The notes beneath the pieces were generated by a model. It did not search any database, had not been told where the DNA came from, and saw only the letters and a list, made by a program, of their open reading frames with translations. Positions 45,635-55,184 of a DNA stretch of 64,000 bases are shown in pieces. The position numbers and the translations under genes are program-made. Source of the DNA: JAEXOD01 sp964652025 (lineage in GTDB: Bacteria; Bacteroidota; Ignavibacteria; Ignavibacteriales; Melioribacteraceae). The DNA lies in the NCBI GenBank assembly GCA_964652025.1, contig CAZYZX010000011.1:1-64000 (forward strand). Reading direction: 5' to 3'. Positions within the stretch are counted from its first letter, which is position 1. Each line of letters begins with the position of its first letter.

Positions 45635-46314
45635 TTACGTACCTTTTACTTAATATTTTTATTATTCTTTTCCCTTTGCTGCTTTCCTTTGAGTCTAAAA
45701 TAAAATTTTATACAAAAATTAAACATTACCTGTTTTCTATTGCAATTGTATCAAGTATTTTTATTATTTGGGATTACATTGCTACCTTTCGCGGAGACTG
45801 GTCATTTAATCCAAAATTTTTAACTGGCATTTATTTATATTTATTACCCTTAGAAGAAATTTTATTTTTTATTACCGTACCCTATAGTATTATTTTTTTA
45901 TTCGAAACATTTAAACTTTACCTAACCGATAAACAAATTTATTACAATAAACATATTTATAATGTTATCGCTATAATTTTTATTTTAATATCATTTTTGT
46001 TTATTAATCAATATTACACTTTTACAGTATTTATTTTTACTGGAATTACCTTTTTAGTTTTGAATTATCTAACTCCATTTTTACTTAAAAGTAAAGTATT
46101 TTTTATTTTAATTTTATTTACTTACATACCTTTCTTTATTGTAAATTATGTTTTAACATCTTTTCCTGTGGTTGAGTATAGCAAATATGCAATTTTTAAT
46201 ATTCGCATTACCACTATTCCAATCGAAGACTTTTTCTATTCATTTTCTTTGTTAGGTCTTTATATAAGCTTTTATGAATTGAGTAAAAAACTATGGCAAA
46301 AAAAGCAATTGTAA
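45631..46314 (+). CDS. Lycopene cyclase, CrtYcd type (fused domains)
   Basis: A 227-residue membrane protein with about seven helices. The CrtYc-type motif PLEEILFF (about residues 74-81) is repeated in a second CrtYd-like form (TTIPIEDFFYSFS, near residue 192). Together these define the fused bacterial/fungal/archaeal-type lycopene beta-cyclase, which closes the ends of lycopene to beta-carotene. ATGA coupling with the gene before; overlaps the next gene by 22 bases. Confidence 0.88.
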   Translation: MITYLLLNIFIILFPLLLSFESKIKFYTKIKHYLFSIAIVSSIFIIWDYIATFRGDWSFNPKFLTGIYLYLLPLEEILFFITVPYSIIFLFETFKLYLTDKQIYYNKHIYNVIAIIFILISFLFINQYYTFTVFIFTGITFLVLNYLTPFLLKSKVFFILILFTYIPFFIVNYVLTSFPVVEYSKYAIFNIRITTIPIEDFFYSFSLLGLYISFYELSKKLWQKKQL

Positions 46315-47786
46315 TTGGGGCAGGAATAGGTGGCTTAGCAACTGCTTTACGCTTAAAAATGCTTGGGTTAGATGTATCCATTTATGACAAAAATTTACTA
46401 CCAGGTGGTAAAGCAAACCAAATTATTATAGATGGTTTTAGATTTGATACTGGACCTTCTCTTTTTACTATGCCCTTTGTTTTAGAAAATTTATTGAAAG
46501 ACCTTGAATTAAATATTAGTGATTATTTAGAATACAAAAAACTAGAAATACTATGCAAATATTTTTATGCTGATGGCACAATAATAAATGCATATTCCGA
46601 AAGGAATAAATTTATTGAAGAAATGACCAATAAAACTAATGATACTAAAGAAAACTTTAATAAATACTTTGATTACACAAACAATATTTATAATCTTACC
46701 CACAAAATATTTTTAGAAAATAGTTTGCACCAACTTAATACATATTTAAATAAAGATGCTTTCAATTCTTTACTTAATTTACCTAAAATAGATACTAACC
46801 GCACTATGGCAAAAGCTAATAGTGACTTCTTTAATGACTATAAAACTTTACAGTTATTTAATCGTTATGCAACTTATAATGGCAGCAATCCATTTAAAGC
46901 TCCCGCTACGCTAAATATTATTGCTCATGTAGAAAACAATTTAGGTGGGTATTTTATAATGGGTGGTATGTATAACCTTGTTAATGCGCTTTATAAAATA
47001 GCAAAACAAAAAAATATTAATTTTTATAATGGTGTTCAAGTTGAACAAATTAAGATAAAAGATAAAAAAGTTATTGGTATAGTAACAAAAAACAATGGAT
47101 TTAATGAATTTGTTGAGGCTGATGTTGTTGTATCTAATTCTGATATTTTTAATACTTACAATAACCTACTTTCAGTTAAAGATAAACCAAAAATAGAAAA
47201 ATATAATAATGCTCAGCTTTCTACTAGCGCACTTGTTTTTTACTGGGGAGTAAAAGGAACTTACGATAATCTTAATTTGCATAATATTATTTTTTCTGAA
47301 AATTACGAAAAAGAATTTGAGGAATTATTTAATAAAAACATTGTTCCAAACGACCCAACAATTTATATTTACATTTCATCAAAACATTCATCAGAAGATG
47401 CCCCACAAGGACATGAAAATTGGTTTGTTATGATTAATACACCAAGCAGAACTGATTTAGATTGGAATACTGAAATTAAAAAAGCAAAACAAAATATTAT
47501 TGATACCATTTATAAAAGACTTAGAATTAATTTAAATGATAAAATAGTTTCAGAAAAAACTTTAACACCATTAGATATAGAAAATTTTACTTTTAGCTAC
47601 AAAGGTAGTTTATACGGAATGGCTTCTAATAATAAATTTAGTGCTTTTTTGCGCGAGCAAAACCGATCTAAAAAATATAAAGGTCTTTATTTTGTGGGTG
47701 GCACTGTTCACCCTGGCGGTGGCATCCCTTTAGTCTTACTTTCTGCTAAAATAACCAGTAACCTAATTAATAAATACGAATTATAA
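46293..47786 (+). CDS. Second CrtI-family carotenoid desaturase or oxidase
   Basis: A 497-residue FAD enzyme similar to the 42773 desaturase: AIVIGAGIGGLATALRL, LPGGKANQIIIDGFRFDTGPS, and a C-terminal YFVGGTVHPGGGIPLVLLSA. The HPGGGIP end is characteristic of CrtI-type enzymes in general. As the second copy in the operon it may act as a 3,4-desaturase (CrtD) or ketolase-like enzyme. The exact reaction is not resolved. Confidence 0.85.
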   Translation: MAKKAIVIGAGIGGLATALRLKMLGLDVSIYDKNLLPGGKANQIIIDGFRFDTGPSLFTMPFVLENLLKDLELNISDYLEYKKLEILCKYFYADGTIINAYSERNKFIEEMTNKTNDTKENFNKYFDYTNNIYNLTHKIFLENSLHQLNTYLNKDAFNSLLNLPKIDTNRTMAKANSDFFNDYKTLQLFNRYATYNGSNPFKAPATLNIIAHVENNLGGYFIMGGMYNLVNALYKIAKQKNINFYNGVQVEQIKIKDKKVIGIVTKNNGFNEFVEADVVVSNSDIFNTYNNLLSVKDKPKIEKYNNAQLSTSALVFYWGVKGTYDNLNLHNIIFSENYEKEFEELFNKNIVPNDPTIYIYISSKHSSEDAPQGHENWFVMINTPSRTDLDWNTEIKKAKQNIIDTIYKRLRINLNDKIVSEKTLTPLDIENFTFSYKGSLYGMASNNKFSAFLREQNRSKKYKGLYFVGGTVHPGGGIPLVLLSAKITSNLINKYEL

Positions 47787-47845
47787 AAATTATATTTGAT
47801 ATATTTTATTTATTTTGTAATTTTATTAATAAACTTGAGATTAAA

Positions 47846-48688
47846 ATGATTATAAACTTAATTAATAAAATCCCTCCGCTGCGTTATTTAGCATCTGTTA
47901 TTTACAGATTTCGAATACCATTTAGTTACCATAGTAAAACATTTAAAAGTATATTTAAATGGATATTTTTTAATAAGGAAACCACTAACTTTACTTATCC
48001 AATCACAGAAACCAATAAGAAATATTTGGCATCTCTAATTTCTTATTTAACTAACACAGATTATAATACTGTTTATAATTACTTTTTGGAATTAGAAAAT
48101 AATGAAGATTTATATAATCATATAATAAATTCTGCCCAAAATAGTGATAGAAGTTTTGTTACAGATATTATTCCTCACTATGGACGCAGATTAGGCTGGT
48201 ATGCTTTTGTTAGAATATTAAAGCCAAAGGTAGTTGTAGAAACCGGTGTGGATAAAGGATTAGGTAGCTGTGTATTAACTGCAGCATTAGAAAAAAATTA
48301 TGAAGAAGGTTATAATGGTTATTACTATGGAACAGATATTAATCCTAAAGCGGGTTTTTTATTAGGTGGTAAATATGCTAATTTTGGCAAAATACTTTAT
48401 GGAGATTCTATAGCTTCATTAAAATCACTTAATCAAAACATAGATATTTTTATTAATGATAGTGACCATAGTGCTGATTACGAATATAATGAGTATCTAA
48501 CTATAAAAGATAAATTATCTGAATATTCCATAATATTAGGTGATAACTCCCATTGTACCACAAAACTATTAGAATTTTCATTACTTACAAAAAGAAAATT
48601 TATTTTTTTTAAAGAAGATCCTGATAATCATTGGTATCCAGGTGGTGGTATAGGAATTAGTTTTACGGAAAAATTAAGGAATAAATAA
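47846..48688 (+). CDS. Class I SAM-dependent methyltransferase-like protein
   Basis: A 280-residue protein whose core (about 118-235) resembles Methyltransf_24-type class I methyltransferases: PKVVVETGVDKGLGSCVL (SAM-binding loop), GTDINPKAG (acidic end of strand 2), INDSDHSADYEYNEY. The N-terminal 110 residues are an unassigned helical region. It follows the second desaturase by 59 bases and may modify a carotenoid end group, but a role outside the pathway is equally possible. Confidence 0.75.
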   Translation: MIINLINKIPPLRYLASVIYRFRIPFSYHSKTFKSIFKWIFFNKETTNFTYPITETNKKYLASLISYLTNTDYNTVYNYFLELENNEDLYNHIINSAQNSDRSFVTDIIPHYGRRLGWYAFVRILKPKVVVETGVDKGLGSCVLTAALEKNYEEGYNGYYYGTDINPKAGFLLGGKYANFGKILYGDSIASLKSLNQNIDIFINDSDHSADYEYNEYLTIKDKLSEYSIILGDNSHCTTKLLEFSLLTKRKFIFFKEDPDNHWYPGGGIGISFTEKLRNK

Positions 48689-48712
48689 TTGGCTCTATTA
48701 AAAGAGCCAATT
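48687..48712. terminator. Intrinsic terminator
   Basis: AATTGGCTCT (48687-48696) pairs with AGAGCCAATT (48703-48712), followed by ATTTTAATTG. Ends the carotenoid operon and the facing 49390 operon. Confidence 0.75.
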
Positions 48713-48715
48713 ATT

Positions 48716-49390
48716 TTAATTGTTACTTAATTTAAATGGATTAAAATTAGTATTATAATCGTAGTAGTCTTCTTGCTCTTCTCTTTTTAGCCAATAAATA
48801 ACTTTATAAGTTATTGGTGTAAAAATAACCTCTACACCAGTTTTAATTACATAATTAGCTAAAATAATTTCTAAAATTAAAGAAGCGGGCAATGCACCCC
48901 AAAAAGCAATTAAACTAAAAACTACTGTATCTACAATTTGACCAAAAATAGTGCTTCCAATAGTTCTTGCCCAAAGATGTTTACCTTTGGTTATTATTTT
49001 CATTTTAGCAAGTATAAAAGAATTTGTAAACTCTCCACTAAAATAAGCAAGCAAACTAGCTAAAACAATTCTAGGGGCAGTTCCTAAAATATCGTTATAA
49101 GCTTGTTGCTTTCCCCATTCTTTAGCTTCGGGCAACATCCCAACTATAATAAGCACAACAGACATTAAAAGCGCAGAACCAAACCCAAGCCAAATAACTT
49201 TTCTACTTCTTTTATATCCATACACTTCGGTTAGAACATCACCAAAAATATAGCTTAATGGGAAAACAATTATTCCCCCATCAACCGATAAAAATCCAAG
49301 TTGAAAAATTTTTGTAGAAGCAATATTAGAAATTAACAACACAGCAACAAAAAAAGCAGTTATTGTATCTAAATGCTTGTAATCTTTCAT
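48716..49390 (-). CDS. yhhQ: Queuosine precursor transporter (YhhQ/VUT family)
   Basis: A 224-residue integral membrane protein with about six helices, of the PF02592 family (VUT, queuosine precursor transport). Landmarks: LISNIASTKIFQLGFLSVDGG, IFGDVLTEVYGYKRSR, and IGSTIFGQIVDTVVFSLIAF. It imports queuine-related bases for tRNA modification. Start ATG overlaps the OsmC stop by four bases (ATGA). Confidence 0.92.
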   Translation of the reverse strand: MKDYKHLDTITAFFVAVLLISNIASTKIFQLGFLSVDGGIIVFPLSYIFGDVLTEVYGYKRSRKVIWLGFGSALLMSVVLIIVGMLPEAKEWGKQQAYNDILGTAPRIVLASLLAYFSGEFTNSFILAKMKIITKGKHLWARTIGSTIFGQIVDTVVFSLIAFWGALPASLILEIILANYVIKTGVEVIFTPITYKVIYWLKREEQEDYYDYNTNFNPFKLSNN

Positions 49391-49809
49391 TCAACAATCC
49401 TGTAACTATGTGTTATTTCAACAGCTTTTTGTAACATTGCAGTTACGCTGCAATATTTATTTTGGCTTAAATCTATAGCACGCTCAATATCAGCAGGTTT
49501 TAAATTTTCCCCTTTAAATACATATTCAATATGAATTTTTGTATATACCTGAGGATGTTCATCTTGCATTTCTGCAGATAAATTTATTTCAAAATCTGTA
49601 ATTTTAACACGTTTTTTTTCTAAAATAGAAATAACATCACTACCTGTACAACCACCTAATGCTAATAAAAGCAATTCTTTTGGTCTAATCGCTGCATCGC
49701 TTCCTCCAAAGGTTGCAGGACCGTCCATCATAACCCAATGGTTAGAATCAGTTTTACCTGTAAATGTTACTCCTTTTATATGTTTAACTAATGCTTGTTT
49801 TGTAGACAT
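49387..49809 (-). CDS. OsmC-family peroxiredoxin-like protein
   Basis: A 140-residue OsmC/Ohr-type protein; this family reduces organic hydroperoxides with two cysteines. LLALGGCTGSDVISIL is the conserved cysteine-bearing helix. The second family cysteine is in SQNKYCSVTAML. Coupled (ATGA) to the transporter gene downstream. Confidence 0.88.
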   Translation of the reverse strand: MSTKQALVKHIKGVTFTGKTDSNHWVMMDGPATFGGSDAAIRPKELLLLALGGCTGSDVISILEKKRVKITDFEINLSAEMQDEHPQVYTKIHIEYVFKGENLKPADIERAIDLSQNKYCSVTAMLQKAVEITHSYRIVE

Positions 49810-49826
49810 TTTTTTCTCCTTTTATA

Positions 49827-50261
49827 TTATAGTTCTCCGATATCTTCATTCCATAGTTTTGGATTTCTTTCTATAAAATCACTCATAATATTTTTGCATT
49901 CTTCTAAATCTAAGTCAATCACTTCCACACCGTGTTGCTCCATAAATTCTTTAGAGCCGGGGAAAGTTTTAGACTCGCCAGCATAAACTTTTTTAATACC
50001 AAACTGTACTATTGCACCACCACACAAATAACATGGCATTAAAGTAGAGTATAAAATAGTATCCTTATAGCTTCCTATTCTTCCAGCATTTTGCAAACAA
50101 TCTATTTCTGCATGAATAATTGGGTCATTCTTTTGCACTCTTCGGTTATGTCCGCGTCCAATAATTTTACCATCTTTAACAAGAACACTGCCAATAGGAA
50201 TACCGCCTTCTTTTAAGCCAAGTTTAGCTTCTTCAATAGCAGCTTTCATAAATTCATCCAT
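49827..50261 (-). CDS. Cytosine deaminase, yeast (FCY1) type
   Basis: A 144-residue zinc deaminase. HAEIDCLQ (His and catalytic Glu) and LMPCYLCGGAIV (two Cys zinc ligands) are the CDA-superfamily motifs. The C-terminal FIERNPKLWNEDIGEL resembles yeast cytosine deaminase, whose tail closes the active site. It converts cytosine to uracil, salvage from the permease-imported base next door. The start could also be Met5. In a six-gene minus operon. Confidence 0.85.
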   Translation of the reverse strand: MDEFMKAAIEEAKLGLKEGGIPIGSVLVKDGKIIGRGHNRRVQKNDPIIHAEIDCLQNAGRIGSYKDTILYSTLMPCYLCGGAIVQFGIKKVYAGESKTFPGSKEFMEQHGVEVIDLDLEECKNIMSDFIERNPKLWNEDIGEL

Positions 50262-50276
50262 TTTACACCTTTTATT

Positions 50277-51587
50277 TTAATATGGGTAAAAAACATAGAA
50301 TAATAATGATAACCCTGCAAGCAACCACATTGCAAGATTAATTTTTTTAATTTGACCTGTTAATATACTAATAAATACGTAAATAACGAAGGAAGAAGTA
50401 ATGCCAATTCCTAAATTATAAGTAAAGCTCATCATAACTATTGCAACAAATGCCGGGATAACTTCATCCAATTTACTAAAATCAAGTTCTTTAATTGGAG
50501 ATATCATTAAAACCCCAACAATTATTAATGCAGGACCGTAAGCTAATGCTGGAATTGCTATAAATAACGGTGCAAAGAATAGTGCAGAAAGAAATAAAAT
50601 TGCTGTTACTACTGCTGTAAATCCGGTTTTGCCTCCAGCTTCTATACCTGCCGCAGATTCAATGTATGTTCCCGTTGTTGTTGTTCCTAATATTGCACCA
50701 ATTACAGTAGCTAAAGCATCACATAACATCGGTTTTTCAATTTCGGGCAAATTTCCATCTTTATCTAATAAATTGGCTTTAATTCCCAACCCTATAAGTG
50801 TGCCCAAAGTATCCACAAAATCCATTACAAATACTGTTAAAATAACAGCGAAAAATCCCCAATTAAAAGCAGCCATAAAATCTATTTGCATAAATATTTT
50901 GCTTAGGCTTGGTGGCGATGAAACAATTTTATCTGGTAATGGGGAAATATTTAAAATAAAAGATAGCAGTGCAGTAGTTAAAATACCTAATAGTATTGCA
51001 CCCTTTATTTTTCTAATCATAAGAAATGCAATTAGTAAAAATCCAAATATAGATAGTAGTATCTCCGGTTTGGTAAAGTTACCTGGTTTTACTGGTGCAC
51101 CTGGAACACCTAAATTAACAATACCTGTTTCGTTTAAGCCTATAAATGTTAAAAACAATCCTATGCCTACAGTAAACCCAATTTTTAAATTAGTGGGTAT
51201 TGAATTAGCTAAATATGAACGTATTTTAAGCACAGTTATTAAAGTAAAAATTGTACCACCAATAAAAATTGCAGCAAGTGCAGTTTGCCAAGTGTATCCT
51301 AAAACTTTAACAACTGTAAATGCAATAAAAGCATTTTCACCCATATAAGGTGCTATTGCAAATGGACGTTTTGCATACACGCCCATTAAAAGAGTACCAA
51401 AAAATGCAGAAAGTATTGTTGCAACCATGCTGGCATCAAATGGCATCCCAGCAACTTCCAATATCTTAGGATTTACAATAATTATATAAGCCATTGTAAC
51501 AAATGTTGTAAAACCCGCTATTGTTTCAGTCTGCAAATCTGTTTCATACTTTTCAAACTCAAAGTATTTTGATAAAAATTGTTCCAT
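50277..51587 (-). CDS. NCS2/AzgA-family purine or nucleobase permease
   Basis: A 436-residue transporter with about 12-14 membrane helices. Landmarks of the AzgA (adenine/guanine/hypoxanthine) branch are GFTTFVTMAYIIIVNPKIL, GENAFIAFTVVK and TLIGLGIKANLLDKDGN. A cytosine deaminase gene is 15 bases downstream, so cytosine import is possible, although AzgA proteins usually take purines. Confidence 0.9.
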   Translation of the reverse strand: MEQFLSKYFEFEKYETDLQTETIAGFTTFVTMAYIIIVNPKILEVAGMPFDASMVATILSAFFGTLLMGVYAKRPFAIAPYMGENAFIAFTVVKVLGYTWQTALAAIFIGGTIFTLITVLKIRSYLANSIPTNLKIGFTVGIGLFLTFIGLNETGIVNLGVPGAPVKPGNFTKPEILLSIFGFLLIAFLMIRKIKGAILLGILTTALLSFILNISPLPDKIVSSPPSLSKIFMQIDFMAAFNWGFFAVILTVFVMDFVDTLGTLIGLGIKANLLDKDGNLPEIEKPMLCDALATVIGAILGTTTTGTYIESAAGIEAGGKTGFTAVVTAILFLSALFFAPLFIAIPALAYGPALIIVGVLMISPIKELDFSKLDEVIPAFVAIVMMSFTYNLGIGITSSFVIYVFISILTGQIKKINLAMWLLAGLSLLFYVFYPY

Positions 51588-51597
51588 TATTATACTC

Positions 51598-52359
51598 CTA
51601 TTTGTTTTGTGTTTGAATCAAATAGTCATACAAAAAGTTTGGCATTAATCCTATAAGTTTACTTGCAATAACGGTAGGAAATGGAAATTGAATTATTCTT
51701 TTTTCTTTTTTTATTCCTTTTAAAATAATTTTTGCAGCTTTATCGGCAGGCATTAAAAACGGCATTTTAAATTCGTTAACATCTGTCATTGGAGTTTTAA
51801 CAAAGCCGGGTTTTACTGTAATAACTTTTATTCCATATTTTTTTAATTCAACGCGTAATCCTTCTAAATAAATTGAAGCAGCTGCTTTACTAGCGCAATA
51901 AAAACCGCTTCCACTATAACCGCGATTATCGGCTAAAGATGAAACACCCGCAATTATTCCGCTTTTATTTTGCATAAATTCTGGCAATAATTCCTCAACC
52001 CAATAAACTATCCCCATAAAATTAGTATTAAACGTATTAACAGCTAATGTGCTATCATAGTTTTCTACCTTCATTCTATAACCAACACCACTGTTTAATA
52101 TAGCCAAGTCTATTTTATCAACTTTTGTCTTAATTTCTTTATAAGCAGTTGCAACAGACTCCTTATTCCCCACATCGTTTTGTATACAATAAATTTTTGC
52201 AGGTTTGTTATTTAATTCATCTTTAATTTGGTTAAGCAATTCTATTCTGCGCGCAAGCAAAAAAAGATTGCAATTAAAGTCTGCTAAGTTTTCTGCAAGT
52301 GCTTTTCCTATTCCTGTACTTGCACCTGTAATTAGTATGTTTTTATTATTAAATTCCAT
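51598..52359 (-). CDS. Short-chain dehydrogenase/reductase
   Basis: A 253-residue NAD(P)-dependent SDR. The cofactor motif is TGASTGIGKALAENLADF, the NxGxG-like motif is LAILNSGVGYRMK, the active-site Ser is in IAGVSSLAD, and YxxxK is YCASKAA. Resembles the short DltE-like subfamily acting on unknown substrates. Ten bases before the AzgA permease. Confidence 0.9.
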   Translation of the reverse strand: MEFNNKNILITGASTGIGKALAENLADFNCNLFLLARRIELLNQIKDELNNKPAKIYCIQNDVGNKESVATAYKEIKTKVDKIDLAILNSGVGYRMKVENYDSTLAVNTFNTNFMGIVYWVEELLPEFMQNKSGIIAGVSSLADNRGYSGSGFYCASKAAASIYLEGLRVELKKYGIKVITVKPGFVKTPMTDVNEFKMPFLMPADKAAKIILKGIKKEKRIIQFPFPTVIASKLIGLMPNFLYDYLIQTQNK

Positions 52360-52396
52360 TTATATATTTTGTAACCTTATTATTATAAAACCTAAA

Positions 52397-53074
52397 CTAT
52401 CCATAAATTTCTCTAAAAGCTTTTTTTGCATTATCAATAAATTGTTTTAATAAAACTGGGTCTTTTCGTCCGTTCTTATCTTCTATACCTGTATGAACAT
52501 CTACACCAGCAGGCTTTACTGTTATTATTGCATCATAAACATTAGTTGGATTTAATCCGCCTGCTAAAATAACTGGCTTTGTAGATATTTCCACAATTCG
52601 CCTACTAATTGCCCAATCATGGGTTTTGCCAGTTGCACCACTTGCACCCGTTATTGGGTCAAATGTATCTGTAATAAAAGCATCAATATACTTGCTATGC
52701 TCGTTTATTATTATGTTTAATTCACTATCAGAATATTCCCCAATTACTAAACTTTTTATTATTTCTAAATCAGGTTTTAATTGCTTAATTTTTTGTAATT
52801 CCTCTTTGCTTATTTTCCCGTGTAATTGAACAACTGTAACCCCAAGCTTTTCTGCAAATTCTATTATCTCTTGGGCTTTGTTAAGATATGTAATAAGCAC
52901 GCCTTTATGTGGAGATGGAATTTTTTTTATAATTTCTGCTGCTTCTTCTTCCGTTAAATCTTCTTTATTTACAGGAAGACGTAAGGGAAAACCTAAATAA
53001 TCAACTTTTTCTTTAATTAAAAGTTTGGCTTCTTCTAAGTCTATTATGCCGGCTACTTGTATTAATTCTTGCAT
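52397..53074 (-). CDS. Phosphoribosylanthranilate-isomerase-like (TrpF-like) protein
   Basis: A 225-residue TIM-barrel protein related to TrpF. It has GVTVVQLHGKISKEEL, FITDTFDPITGASGATGKTHDW and GGLNPTNVYDAI, the TrpF-like strand and phosphate-binding motifs. True TrpF uses a catalytic Cys in KICGIT; here the matching position reads IQVAGII, with Ala8. The SPR motif after strand 2 is also changed (GFPLRLPVNKEDL). Asp136 is kept. No trp genes adjoin it. It is likely a paralogue with another sugar-phosphate substrate, or a non-standard TrpF. Confidence 0.75.
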   Translation of the reverse strand: MQELIQVAGIIDLEEAKLLIKEKVDYLGFPLRLPVNKEDLTEEEAAEIIKKIPSPHKGVLITYLNKAQEIIEFAEKLGVTVVQLHGKISKEELQKIKQLKPDLEIIKSLVIGEYSDSELNIIINEHSKYIDAFITDTFDPITGASGATGKTHDWAISRRIVEISTKPVILAGGLNPTNVYDAIITVKPAGVDVHTGIEDKNGRKDPVLLKQFIDNAKKAFREIYG

Positions 53075-53198
53075 GTGTACTTTTTTTTATGTAATATTAC
53101 AAAAATATTAATTATTTTAATTAAAATAAATAAAGTTAATTTTTATAGGGGAAAATAGAATTAAACTCTTTTTTATTGTTTTTTTTAATTTAACCTCC

Positions 53199-55184
53199 TT
53201 GTTACTTTCAAATGGAATTATTAACAGAATTGATAATTTAGAAAGTAAATTGCCAAATCTTGCCTATCCAGAACGACTTGATTCTGTAATCCATTTAGTA
53301 CATTTATGCCGCTACCAAAAACCAGAAATAGGACTTAAAATTGGTGAAGAGACTTTAGATAATATTAAAAATAATTCAAAATACTTAAGTTTTAAAGCTT
53401 ATTTATTAAATGGACTTGGTGAAATTTACAACAGATTAGACAATCATGATAAAGCTAATGAGTATTACTTTAATGCTTTAGATATTTTTAACAAAATTAA
53501 AGATAAAAACGGCAAAGCTTTAGTATTGTATAATATTGGCTATAATGAAATAAGTTTTGGACGTTTTAAGGAATCTGGGAATTATTTTTTAGATGCGTTA
53601 AATTTATCCAAAGAATGCAATAACAAACAAATAGAATCTAACGCAAATAATGGTTTAGCTATACTAAATTACATTGTTGGTAATTATAAAACCGCTTTAG
53701 AGCGAGCTAATAGTGCACTAAATATTGCTACACAAATTAATTATAAAAGTGGTATTGCACTTGCAAATGGCCATTTAGGTTTAATATATTTAGATTTAAG
53801 GAACATTGAAAAATCACTTTATCACCTTAATAAAAGCCTTGATTACTACGTATACATTAACGATTTATTTAGCATTGGTGAAACTTATGATGCTATAGGA
53901 GTTTATTATGTTATTATTAATGATAACACTAAAGCAATTGATGTATTAAATAAATCTATATCAATTAGTGAAAAGCTTGGACTTCAAAACTCTTTAGCTT
54001 CTGCTTATACTAATTTAGGTGTTGCTTACGAAAATTTAGACCAATTAGATTTATCTCTTTATTATCTTAAAAAAGCATTACAAATTATATCTAATATTAA
54101 TAACAATAGGCTTAGATATTACATCCATAGACGTTTATCATTTACTTACGAAAAGAAAGGGGATTATAAAAGTTCTTTAGAAAATTATAGATTATATAAA
54201 GCTTATAGTGATTCTGTTTATGATAACGTAAAAAATTTGATTATTCAGGGAGTAGAAAAAGAAGCAGAAGCAGTAAAAAAACTTTCTAAAGCAAAGCAAA
54301 TTGAAGCTGAATCTAAACTAATTAAACAAACTCAGCTATTTTTAATTATAGTATTAGTATTTACTCTCTTTTTACTTCTTAGTGTTTATTATTTCTTTAG
54401 ACAAAAACGCAAATCCAACATTTTATTAACCCAAATGAACGACAGATTGGAAATTAAAAGCAATAAATTACAAACACTTAATAAAGAACTAGAACAAACT
54501 AATGAAGAAAAGGATAAATTTATTAGTATACTTGCACACGATTTGCGTTCTCCATTTTTTGGCATTTTAGGTACAACTTCTTTAATGCATAATAAATACG
54601 ATAATTATTCTAACGAAGAACGTAAATCATTGCTTGTATCTTTAAATAGCTCGTTACAAGCACTTTTTACACTATTAGAAAATCTACTTAACTTTGGAAG
54701 ATTTTATAAAGGAAAGATTAAATTCAACCCTATTAACTTAAATATTTGTAACACGGTAAAAGATATTTTAAATTTATTAAAATTTAATATTGAAGAAAAA
54801 AATATTACTTTAACAACTAAAAACTGTAATAACTTTATTGTTTTTGCAGATAAAAATATGTTAGAAATTATTTTAAGAAATCTGCTTTCTAATGCAATTA
54901 AATTTGTTAAACAAAATGGTAAAATTGAAATTTCCGCAGAAGACTTAGGCAATTTTATAAAAATTAATGTAACAGATAATGGAGTTGGTATAAATAAAGA
55001 AAATTTGGAAAAAATTAATTCCCAACAAGAGTTTACTACGATTGGTAGCAAAGATGAAAAAGGAACAGGCTTGGGACTTACCTTATGTAAAGACTTTATT
55101 AAAGTTAACAAAGGCGAGTTTGGAATTGAAAGCCAAGAAAATATTGGCACAACTGTTTGGTTTACCCTACCAAAAGCTAATTAA
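53199..55184 (+). CDS. TPR sensor histidine kinase
   Basis: A hybrid-type sensor: N-terminal TPR array (about 40-335, seven repeats), a transmembrane helix (about 377-397), a coiled coil (about 400-435), HisKA with the phospho-His in LAHDLRSPFFGI (His447), and a HATPase domain (NLLSNAIKFV, DNGVGIN, GTGLGL). The listed start is a TTG at 53199. The frame is open upstream, where it reads a hydrophobic leader (KLFFIVFFNLTSLLLS) and an ATT (53160) sits seven bases after AGGGGA. I suspect the real start is there. No ATG is usable. No response regulator in the window. Confidence 0.85.
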   Translation: MLLSNGIINRIDNLESKLPNLAYPERLDSVIHLVHLCRYQKPEIGLKIGEETLDNIKNNSKYLSFKAYLLNGLGEIYNRLDNHDKANEYYFNALDIFNKIKDKNGKALVLYNIGYNEISFGRFKESGNYFLDALNLSKECNNKQIESNANNGLAILNYIVGNYKTALERANSALNIATQINYKSGIALANGHLGLIYLDLRNIEKSLYHLNKSLDYYVYINDLFSIGETYDAIGVYYVIINDNTKAIDVLNKSISISEKLGLQNSLASAYTNLGVAYENLDQLDLSLYYLKKALQIISNINNNRLRYYIHRRLSFTYEKKGDYKSSLENYRLYKAYSDSVYDNVKNLIIQGVEKEAEAVKKLSKAKQIEAESKLIKQTQLFLIIVLVFTLFLLLSVYYFFRQKRKSNILLTQMNDRLEIKSNKLQTLNKELEQTNEEKDKFISILAHDLRSPFFGILGTTSLMHNKYDNYSNEERKSLLVSLNSSLQALFTLLENLLNFGRFYKGKIKFNPINLNICNTVKDILNLLKFNIEEKNITLTTKNCNNFIVFADKNMLEIILRNLLSNAIKFVKQNGKIEISAEDLGNFIKINVTDNGVGINKENLEKINSQQEFTTIGSKDEKGTGLGLTLCKDFIKVNKGEFGIESQENIGTTVWFTLPKAN

